From positions 48,859-112,858 of the forward strand of contig JACRBI010000026.1 of assembly GCA_016234495.1 (NCBI GenBank): a stretch of DNA of 64,000 nt, written 5' to 3'. Position numbers and translations under genes: made by a program. Of the stretch, positions 44,469 to 51,118 are shown piece by piece. Each line of letters opens with the position of its first letter. Within the stretch, counting starts at the first letter, position 1. This DNA is from Chloroflexota bacterium. Lineage in GTDB: Bacteria; Chloroflexota; Anaerolineae; Anaerolineales; Villigracilaceae. The notes under the pieces are model-generated. The model had not been told where the DNA came from, searched no databases, and saw nothing but the letters and a program-made list of their open reading frames with translations.

Positions 44469-44516
44469 CGGTCACAAATTGCGCCTTTTACCCATAGGAA
44501 GCGCAATTTGTGACCG
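44469..44516. repeat. Perfect 16-bp inverted repeat in the mvhA-protease gap
   Basis: CGGTCACAAATTGCGC (44469-44484) and GCGCAATTTGTGACCG (44501-44516) with a 16-base loop. It lacks the T-run of a terminator. It could be an mRNA processing or stability hairpin, or an operator. Confidence 0.85.
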
Positions 44517-44531
44517 AGGGCATTATATCCA

Positions 44532-45014
44532 ATGAAAATTTTGGTGATCGGACTCGGAAATCCCATCCTCGGCGACGACGGCGTTGGCTGGAAGGTCGCC
44601 GAGGAAGTTAAGCAGCGCCTGCCGCTTGATATGCCCGTGGCGGTGGATTGCCTCTCGCTGGGCGGTATCAGCCTGATGGAGCATCTGATCGGTTATGACT
44701 GCGCTGTTTTGATTGACGCGTTCGTGTTGGATGAGCCGATCGGTTCGATATTAATTTTGAAGTTGAACGACCTGCCAAATTATTCCGCCTTTCATACCAC
44801 CAACACTCATGACACTTCGCTGCAAAATGCGATCGAGCTGGGAAAGGCAATGGGTGCGAAGCTGCCCGATGATGTGACGGTGGTGGGGATCGCCACAAAG
44901 CATGTCTATGAGTTCAGCGAAAAACTGTCGCCGCCAGTTGCAGAAGCGGTTCCGTTGGCCGCGAAGATCGTGCTGGATATCCTCACTCAAAAAAGCGGGG
45001 CTGCGATCAGGTAG
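44532..45014 (+). CDS. Hydrogenase maturation protease
   Basis: A 160-residue HyaD/HycI-type endopeptidase. The N-terminal IGLGNPILGDDGVGW holds the nickel-sensing Asp; VDCLSLGGISLMEHLIGYDCAVLIDA and a His-rich THDTS segment are typical. It removes the C-terminal tail of the hydrogenase large subunit after nickel insertion. It lies 111 bases downstream of mvhA, with an inverted repeat between, and is probably in the same operon. The hyp genes for the NiFe ligands are not in this window. Confidence 0.92.
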   Translation: MKILVIGLGNPILGDDGVGWKVAEEVKQRLPLDMPVAVDCLSLGGISLMEHLIGYDCAVLIDAFVLDEPIGSILILKLNDLPNYSAFHTTNTHDTSLQNAIELGKAMGAKLPDDVTVVGIATKHVYEFSEKLSPPVAEAVPLAAKIVLDILTQKSGAAIR

Positions 45015-45203
45015 TTAAAGTTGAGCCAAGTAAAAAAATAGCGGGCGGAAAAAAGCCAGATCAACCATGACGGCAAAAGGGGTGACATTTTTCCGTTAAG
45101 TTTATGCACTTAATATATATCCCCGGTTTTATGCGTATGGTAAGATGAAAGCGCCGACGAAAGCCTGAGCAACTCATTCAATGCAGGCACTGCATGAAAT
45201 AAC
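45015..45203. promoter_or_regulatory. Regulatory gap before the NarL-type pair
   Basis: Contains a perfect 18-base palindrome TTAAGTTTATGCACTTAA (45096-45113) and an extended -10 box TGGTAAGAT (45138-45146) predicting a start near 45153. The palindrome lies about 40 bases upstream of +1, in a good position for an activator. No terminator hairpin is obvious after the protease gene. Confidence 0.55.
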
Positions 45204-46670
45204 ATGAACATATCGCCGCTTGTTGTCATCTACTTTTTTTACGGTCTGGCTTTCTTTAGCATGGGCGTATTGGTGGCCATGGAAGGCGGGCGTTCGACAG
45301 ATGCGCGTTTGCGTATGGCGTTGCGTCCGCTGGCAGGCTTTGGACTTGTCCATGCCGGGCATGAATGGCTTGAAATGCTCAAACTCATGGGGCATTTTGA
45401 TGCGGTCTTTTCAGCGGTCATTTCAGTGGTTGGGTTTGTGATTCTGGCTTTTTCATTTTTATCACTGGCGGCATTCGGCTCGTATTTGGTTATGGGAAGT
45501 GAATCAACCTGGCGGGTCAGCCTTATGATCCCGCTGTTACTCGAAGCGATCTGGGTATTTGGGCTGGCCTCCTTCAAAGGCCGCTATCTGCAAGCTGACT
45601 TGATCGCCGTTTCCGATGTCTGGACGCGCTACGCAATAGCCATCCCGGCCGGGCTGCTGGCAGCGGCCGGGCTAGTGGTGCAGCAGCGCGCTTTTCGCCG
45701 CGCGGGGCACGTCACCTTTGGGCGCGACAGCTTGTGGGCATCGGTCGCATTCGGCTGGTACAGCATCGTGGGTCAAATTTTCACCACGCCGAGTCTTTTG
45801 CCGCCATCCACCTTCCTCAATTCAGATTTATTCCTTGCTGCGTTTGGTTTCCCAATTCAATTGCTGCGCGCGGCCACGGCAATTCTGGCATCGGTGTTTG
45901 TGATTCGTTTTTTGCGCGCCTTTCAAGTGGAGAGCGACCACAAGATTGCCGAGTTACAGCAGGCCCGCTTGTTCGAGTCGCAACAGCGCGAAGAATTGCG
46001 CGCAGAATTATTCAGGCGGGTAGTCGCCGCACAGGAAGCCGAACGCCAGCGCATCGCGCGCGACCTGCATGATGAAACCGGTCAATCACTGACCGCCATC
46101 GGCATGGGACTGCGCGGGCTGGCCGATGAGATCAACCCGCGCAACAAAACGCAGCGCGACCTGCTTGGGCAATTGCAGACCCTCTCCTCGGATTCACTGC
46201 GCGAACTGCAGCGCATCATCTCTGACCTGCGGCCTGCCCACCTCGACGATTTGGGTTTGTCTGCCACTTTGCGATGGTACGCAAACCGTCTGCAGGAGAT
46301 GTCGCATTTGAATATCAAAGTGGATATTTCCGGCGAAGAGCATCTCCTCGATGAAGCGGTGAAGATCGCCATCTTTCGCATCATTCAAGAGGCGTTGAAT
46401 AACATCATCAAACATTCGCGCGCCAGCCATGTGACAGTGAACCTGGCCTACACCGAAAATTCAGCGCGCATCCTCGTGCGGGATAACGGGGTGGGGTTTG
46501 ACCTGGATACAATCAAGAACCGCTCAGGGCGCGTATCACTCGGCTTATCGGGAATGGCGGAACGCGCCGCGCTTTTGGGCGGGACTGTGGAAATCCATTC
46601 GCGGCCAAATTATGGCACCGAAGTGGAAGCCATTGTCCCTTATGAAGTGGCGCATAAAGAAGAGGCTTAA
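45204..46670 (+). CDS. NarL-type membrane histidine kinase
   Basis: A 488-residue kinase with about six membrane helices in residues 1-235, then a coiled linker, a HisKA_3 domain with RIARDLHDETGQSLTAI (phospho-acceptor His289) and a HATPase domain (FRIIQEALNNIIKHSRA, VRDNGVGFD, GLSGMAERAALLGG). The sensor part is purely membrane-embedded with no extracytoplasmic domain, so it may sense quinone, membrane state or a small gas. The response regulator gene starts at the next base after its stop. A respiratory gene set follows, and the pair probably controls it or the hydrogenase operon; this is inference. Confidence 0.92.
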   Translation: MNISPLVVIYFFYGLAFFSMGVLVAMEGGRSTDARLRMALRPLAGFGLVHAGHEWLEMLKLMGHFDAVFSAVISVVGFVILAFSFLSLAAFGSYLVMGSESTWRVSLMIPLLLEAIWVFGLASFKGRYLQADLIAVSDVWTRYAIAIPAGLLAAAGLVVQQRAFRRAGHVTFGRDSLWASVAFGWYSIVGQIFTTPSLLPPSTFLNSDLFLAAFGFPIQLLRAATAILASVFVIRFLRAFQVESDHKIAELQQARLFESQQREELRAELFRRVVAAQEAERQRIARDLHDETGQSLTAIGMGLRGLADEINPRNKTQRDLLGQLQTLSSDSLRELQRIISDLRPAHLDDLGLSATLRWYANRLQEMSHLNIKVDISGEEHLLDEAVKIAIFRIIQEALNNIIKHSRASHVTVNLAYTENSARILVRDNGVGFDLDTIKNRSGRVSLGLSGMAERAALLGGTVEIHSRPNYGTEVEAIVPYEVAHKEEA

Positions 46671-47321
46671 ATGACAATTCGATTGCTTTTGGTGGACGAT
46701 CACGCCGTTGTGCGTTCGGGGTTAAAAATGCTGTTGAGCGGACAAAAAGAAATGGAAATCGTTGGGGAGGCCGCCTCTGCGCATGAGGCATTGACGGAGA
46801 CCGAGCGCCTCCGTCCCAATGTCATTTTGATGGATATTGGCCTGCCCGATAAAACTGGCATCGAAGCCACGCGTGAGATCAAGGCAAAGTTCCCGGACGT
46901 AAAGATCGTGGCGCTCACCATCCATGAAGATGAGGAATACTTCTTTCAAATGCTGGCGGCGGGCGCTTCGGGGTATGTGCCCAAACGCGCGGCTCCCGAT
47001 GAACTGATCACAGCCATCAACGCCGCGGCAGATGGGGAAGTGTATTTATATCCCTCGCTGGCAAAACTGCTGGTGCGCGATTACTTAAGCGCGGAACGCC
47101 CGGCGGAGGAAAAAGCAAATCTCGACGGCCTGACAGACCGCGAACACGAAGTGCTGATTCATCTTGCGGAGGGTGCGAGCAATGATGAGATCGCTGCGGC
47201 GCTGGTGATCAGCCCGAAGACCGTGGAGCGTCACCGCGAGAATATCATGCGGAAATTGAATTTGCATTCGCGCTCCGAGTTGGTGAGGTATGCAATCCGC
47301 AAGGGGATTATCAAGGCGTAG
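46671..47321 (+). CDS. LuxR/NarL-family response regulator
   Basis: A 216-residue regulator. The receiver (1-120) has LLVDDHAVVRSGL, the phospho-acceptor Asp in ILMDIGLPDKTG, and a conserved PKRAAPDEL Lys. The C-terminal LuxR helix-turn-helix is LTDREHEVLIHLAEGASNDEIAAAL, then KTVERHRENIMRKL. It is translationally coupled to the kinase gene (no gap). A terminator follows. Its target is probably the next operon, whose promoter region has several G-rich tracts. Confidence 0.95.
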   Translation: MTIRLLLVDDHAVVRSGLKMLLSGQKEMEIVGEAASAHEALTETERLRPNVILMDIGLPDKTGIEATREIKAKFPDVKIVALTIHEDEEYFFQMLAAGASGYVPKRAAPDELITAINAAADGEVYLYPSLAKLLVRDYLSAERPAEEKANLDGLTDREHEVLIHLAEGASNDEIAAALVISPKTVERHRENIMRKLNLHSRSELVRYAIRKGIIKA

Positions 47322-47348
47322 TAATTTCGTAATAAATTCATGAATTTC

Positions 47349-47379
47349 AAAACCTTCGCAGATTTGCGGAGGTTTTTTT
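47349..47379 (+). terminator. Terminator of the two-component operon
   Basis: AAAACCTTCGCA (47349-47360) with TGCGGAGGTTTT (47365-47376), one wobble pair, followed by T residues. Confidence 0.88.
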
Positions 47380-47506
47380 CCTTTGGCGCGCCGAATTGGC
47401 ATGGGGTGATGTCCCCATCAGCGGGGGGAATGTGTGGGGTGGAATCAGCAGGCTGGAGCGGAGAAAGATGCGTCTGTCCTTCATCCAAGATGGGGGGGGA
47501 GCCGAA

Positions 47507-47535
47507 TTTACATCGCCCTGGCGAGGTCGTATAGT
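47507..47535 (+). promoter_or_regulatory. Promoter of the cytochrome-FeS-HybB operon
   Basis: TTTACA (47507-47512), a 17-base spacer and TATAGT (47530-47535). G-tracts (a run of nine G ends at 47499; GCGGGGGG further up) lie directly upstream and may belong to a regulator site. Confidence 0.75.
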
Positions 47536-47563
47536 GTAGGCAAGATAAAGAAAGGAGATAACC

Positions 47564-47686
47564 ATGAACGCTTCTGTGATCGTACTTCTGCTCTTCCTGG
47601 CACATCTGGTTGTCCCGATCATATTACTTCTCGTGGCCGGTGAATGGATAAGCCGCCATGAACCCAGCTCCTGGCTGAGAATGTGA
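47564..47686 (+). CDS. 40-residue single-helix membrane protein
   Basis: A very short gene with a strong AAGGAG site before the ATG. The product is a membrane helix (SVIVLLLFLAHLVVPIILLLVAG) followed by EWISRHEPSSWLRM. It is the first gene of the respiratory operon, seven bases before the next gene. Such mini-subunits often stabilise membrane complexes, so it may be a structural partner of the HybB-like protein at 49769. No homologue is known to me. Confidence 0.75.
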   Translation: MNASVIVLLLFLAHLVVPIILLLVAGEWISRHEPSSWLRM

Positions 47687-47693
47687 GGAAAAA

Positions 47694-48038
47694 ATGGAAA
47701 CACTTAGCCCTACTCTCGTGATCATTATCGGATTGGCATTGCGCGTGCTCGCCCCTCTGGCTTTGACCGTTCTGGCTGTTTACTTTTTGCGCAAGCTGGA
47801 TGCGCGCTGGCAGGCGGAAGCCAGAAATGAAGAGAAGCTCCCGGCTGAAGATGAGATGCCGTGCCTTGAAATTCAGGGGCTGACGGAGGAACAGATCAAA
47901 GCGCGGTTATCAATGAAAGCCCAGCCCTGCTGGCTGGCGCGCCGCCTGCCCAACGGATACCTGAATGAAGCCTGCCTGAACTGCGAGGTTTTTCTCAATG
48001 CGACAGCGCCTGCTGCCGGCTCCCACGCTCGCATCTAA
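47694..48038 (+). CDS. Small single-pass protein with conserved-looking cysteines
   Basis: A 114-residue protein with one N-terminal membrane helix (LVIIIGLALRVLAPLALTVLAVYFL), an acidic linker and a soluble part with four Cys (MPCLEI, QPCWLARR, EACLNCEV). The last two form a C-x-x-C pair. AGGA lies before the ATG. The position between the 40-residue protein and the cytochrome suggests an assembly factor or accessory subunit. I do not recognise a family. Confidence 0.8.
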   Translation: METLSPTLVIIIGLALRVLAPLALTVLAVYFLRKLDARWQAEARNEEKLPAEDEMPCLEIQGLTEEQIKARLSMKAQPCWLARRLPNGYLNEACLNCEVFLNATAPAAGSHARI

Positions 48039-48056
48039 ATGGTAAGGAGTTGTGAC

Positions 48057-49004
48057 ATGTTCACTTTAAAACGAATTTTGACCGCGCTGGTGTTCGCCCT
48101 TGCCTTTTCGGGCGTGACATTTTTTGCCGCTTCTGCGCAGGAGGCGACTCCTCCGCCGGATAAAGACGATTGTGCCGCATGCCATACAGATTTTCAATTG
48201 ACCTGGGAAATTGGCGCGCATGGGCAGGCAACTACAGATCCTGTCTTTGTGGAGGAATGGAATAAGCAGGGCAACCCCAGCGCCTGTCTCACCTGCCATG
48301 TTACCGGCTATGACCCGGTCAATGCCACCTGGGAAGCTGATGGCGTTACCTGTAAAGCCTGCCACATGGACAGCGGCGGTAAACATCCGGATACACCGAT
48401 GAGCGTGAATAAGACCACAGACCTGTGCGGAAGCTGCCATACGAATACGCGCTTTGGCTGGGCTGAATGGGAAGGCAGTACTCATTATCAGAATGGAATG
48501 GATTGCACCAATTGCCATGATCCGCACAGCGCTTCTGTAAAAATGGCTTTGGGTAAGGACGCATCTCAATTATGTATCGCCTGCCACGAAGAAGCGAGCA
48601 TGAACTTTCCGTATTCAAAACATAATCAGGAGGGCGTGACCTGCATCGACTGCCACCTTGAACACATGGAAGCCACCAATTCAACCAATATCCATCAGGT
48701 TCCCGATCATTCATTCAAGGCCAGTGTGCAGACCTGCAATTCCTGTCATACAGACCAAATGCACGCGGACGGCGAAGCGGCTACAACGAACGAACATGCA
48801 GCGGCTGCGGCAGAACCTTCACATGCTCCGACGCCTGCCGTGGAAATGTCATCCATCGTGCCTGAGCCAACTCCCGTTTCTCCGATGGGCTATGCCGGGC
48901 TGGCAGTGTTGATCGGTCTTGCGGCTGGTATGGTGCTCGCTCCCTGGCTCGAACGCTGGTACCGGTTCGTTATGAAAAAAGATGAAGAGGTGAAACATGA
49001 CTGA
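48057..49004 (+). CDS. Octahaem cytochrome c with C-terminal membrane anchor
   Basis: A 315-residue exported multihaem cytochrome. It has a signal peptide (LTALVFALAFSGVTFFAASA) and then eight C-x-x-C-H motifs: CAACH, CLTCH, CKACH, CGSCH, CTNCH, CIACH, CIDCH, CNSCH. A Thr/Pro/Ala-rich linker leads to a C-terminal helix (YAGLAVLIGLAAGMVLAPWLE) and a short basic-acidic cytosolic tail. The start at 48057 is set by AAGGAG; an ATG at 48039 lies upstream of that site. It should carry electrons outside the membrane, bound to the FeS and HybB-like subunits encoded next. Its end overlaps the FeS gene by eight bases. Confidence 0.92.
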   Translation: MFTLKRILTALVFALAFSGVTFFAASAQEATPPPDKDDCAACHTDFQLTWEIGAHGQATTDPVFVEEWNKQGNPSACLTCHVTGYDPVNATWEADGVTCKACHMDSGGKHPDTPMSVNKTTDLCGSCHTNTRFGWAEWEGSTHYQNGMDCTNCHDPHSASVKMALGKDASQLCIACHEEASMNFPYSKHNQEGVTCIDCHLEHMEATNSTNIHQVPDHSFKASVQTCNSCHTDQMHADGEAATTNEHAAAAAEPSHAPTPAVEMSSIVPEPTPVSPMGYAGLAVLIGLAAGMVLAPWLERWYRFVMKKDEEVKHD

Positions 49005-49767
49005 AAATAATTTCAACCGCCGCGATTTTCTAAAGCTATCAGCGGTTGGCGTCGCAGTCGCGGTGGGGACGCGTGCCATCACGCAGGCGGAAGCCTCCTC
49101 AGGCCAGAAAGGCGAGCATCAGTGGGCGATGGTCATTGACCAGGCCAAATGCACCGGCTGCGGATATTGCACACTTGCCTGTCAGGCTCACAATGATGTC
49201 AACCCTGATATTCAATGGAACAAGGTGCTGGACGCGGGCGAGATCAACGGCGAAAAAGTATATCTCGCGCGGCCCTGTATGCAATGCGAACATGCCCCGT
49301 GTGTGGAAGTTTGCCCCGTTGGTGCTTCGTACTATCGCGACGACGGCATCGTGATGATGGATTATGACAAGTGCATTGGCTGCCGCTATTGTCAGGTCGC
49401 CTGCCCGTTTGATGCGCGTTCTTTCAACTGGGAAGCCTTCACCGGCGAGAATCCTGCCGTGCCGGAATGGGGCACACCAGAGGTGGAACGGCGTCCGCGC
49501 GGCGTACCCGAGAAATGCGCCTTCTGCTATCAACGCATTGACCGCGGCCTCGAATTGGACCTGACTCCCGGCGTCGATGCTGATGCAACCCCGGCATGTG
49601 TGGTCGCCTGCCCGACCGGCGCGCGTATGTTTGGCGATTTGAACGACCCGAACTCGAACGTCAGTCAAATTCTGCGCAAGCATGTCTCCTACCGCCTGCG
49701 CGAAAACCTCGGTACCGGGTCGCGCGTCTATTACCTGCCAGTCGACGATAAAGTGACGGAGGGCTAA
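48997..49767 (+). CDS. Tat-exported four-cluster ferredoxin subunit
   Basis: A 256-residue HybA/NrfC/DmsB-type electron carrier. The Tat signal NNFNRRDFLKLSAVGVAVAV leads into a domain with four cysteine sets: CTGCGYCTLACQ, CMQCEHAPCVEVCP, CIGCRYCQVACP and CAFCYQR..CVVACP. The last set has C-x2-C-x(long)-C-x3-C as usual. It lies outside the membrane and links the cytochrome to the quinone-active HybB-like subunit. There is only one base between its stop and the next start. Confidence 0.93.
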   Translation: MTENNFNRRDFLKLSAVGVAVAVGTRAITQAEASSGQKGEHQWAMVIDQAKCTGCGYCTLACQAHNDVNPDIQWNKVLDAGEINGEKVYLARPCMQCEHAPCVEVCPVGASYYRDDGIVMMDYDKCIGCRYCQVACPFDARSFNWEAFTGENPAVPEWGTPEVERRPRGVPEKCAFCYQRIDRGLELDLTPGVDADATPACVVACPTGARMFGDLNDPNSNVSQILRKHVSYRLRENLGTGSRVYYLPVDDKVTEG

Positions 49768-49768
49768 C

Positions 49769-51043
49769 ATGAAAAAAATTCTGGCAACAATTTTCAAGAC
49801 CATCCGCGAAAACATTTTCACCCCGTGGGGATTATGGCTTGCCTTCCTCGGCGTAATTTTGCTCAGCGCGCTTGTCGCGGGCATCATGATCTTCTGGAAA
49901 GGGCTGGTCATCACCAACCTGACAAACCTTGTCCCCTGGGGTCTGTGGATCACGATCGACCTTTCCTCGATCGCAGTCAGCGCGGGCGCATTCAGTTTGT
50001 GCGCGGGAGTTTATCTCTTTGGCCTCAAACGCTATGCGCCGCTGGCCCGTACCGCCACATTTATTGGACTGATCGGCTACACCATGGCCATGCTGGCGCT
50101 GGTGCTCGATATTGGCCGCCCCGACCGCTTCTACAAAGCATTAATGTTCTGGAATGTCCACTCCCTGATGTGGGAGGTGACCATGTGTGTCATGCTGTAC
50201 CTGACGGTCCTGGTCTTCGAATCGATGCCGATCTTTGCCTCCCTTGAATGGCTCCGCACCAGATATCCGCTGCTTGCGAAAAAGATGGAAAGCATTCATC
50301 ATTACGCGCCCTTCCTCGCGATCATTGGCCTCGGGCTTTCAAGCCTGCATCAATCTTCATTGGGAGCAATGTACGGCGTCATTAAAGCCCGCCCATATTT
50401 ATATAAACCCGAGATGGCCGCGCTGTTCATGTTCTCTGCCATTGTCGGTGGTATTGCCCTGACCTTGTTGGCCTCGATGCTTTCAAGCAGATTAACCTCC
50501 AAAGCCCGCGTCAATGACATCCTGATTGAACGCGTTTCACAGTTCCTGAGCTACCTTTTGATCGGCTACCTGTACATTAGATTTTGGGACTGGATGGCTT
50601 CGCGATATATGCACGAACCCGGACGCACCGAAGCCTATCACCTGCTGACTGTCGGACCGCTCTCCTTTAACTTCTGGTTTGGTGAGCTGCTGCTCGGCAT
50701 TCTCGTCCCGCTCATTCTTCTGCTCTATCGCCCCACGCGGCTGTCTCCCTTCTGGCGGATGCTGGCGCTTGCAATGGTCGTGGGCGGCGTGGTGGCCTTC
50801 CGCTATGACATCAACATCGTCGGCCAGTTGGCGGTGATCTCCTACCTGCCGGGTGAAGCAGTTGTATCCTACACAGCTTACTCTCCCTCGCTCGTGGAAT
50901 GGGCATCGGGCATGGGTATCGTCGCCTACGGGCTGCTGGCTTTCTCGCTCGGCGTGAAATATCTGCGAGTGGTGGACCACCGCCTGACAGATGAAGAACA
51001 TGAAGTTGTAACCGTCAAATCCACAGAGACAGTTCACGCGTAA
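49769..51043 (+). CDS. HybB/NrfD-like membrane quinone-interacting subunit
   Basis: A 424-residue polytopic protein with about ten helices. It fits the HybB branch of the NrfD/PsrC family (FTPWGLWLAFLGVILLSALVAG, NLVPWGLWITIDLSSIAVSAGAF, LDIGRPDRFYKALMFWN, HQSSLGAMYGVI). It exchanges electrons between menaquinone and the periplasmic FeS subunit. No catalytic molybdopterin subunit or NiFe hydrogenase is in this operon, so the octahaem cytochrome would be the terminal partner. Operon direction of electron flow is unknown. A terminator follows. Confidence 0.93.
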   Translation: MKKILATIFKTIRENIFTPWGLWLAFLGVILLSALVAGIMIFWKGLVITNLTNLVPWGLWITIDLSSIAVSAGAFSLCAGVYLFGLKRYAPLARTATFIGLIGYTMAMLALVLDIGRPDRFYKALMFWNVHSLMWEVTMCVMLYLTVLVFESMPIFASLEWLRTRYPLLAKKMESIHHYAPFLAIIGLGLSSLHQSSLGAMYGVIKARPYLYKPEMAALFMFSAIVGGIALTLLASMLSSRLTSKARVNDILIERVSQFLSYLLIGYLYIRFWDWMASRYMHEPGRTEAYHLLTVGPLSFNFWFGELLLGILVPLILLLYRPTRLSPFWRMLALAMVVGGVVAFRYDINIVGQLAVISYLPGEAVVSYTAYSPSLVEWASGMGIVAYGLLAFSLGVKYLRVVDHRLTDEEHEVVTVKSTETVHA

Positions 51044-51063
51044 TCGCTCTGAAAAATTAAAAG

Positions 51064-51100
51064 AAAAAAGAGTCGTCCTGAAAAAACGACTCTTTTTTGT
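51064..51100. terminator. Bidirectional terminator
   Basis: AAAAAAGAGTCGT (51064-51076) with ACGACTCTTTTTT (51086-51098). It serves the HybB-like gene and the convergent dehydrogenase gene. Confidence 0.92.
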
Positions 51101-51118
51101 TGCGAATTGACGACCTGT

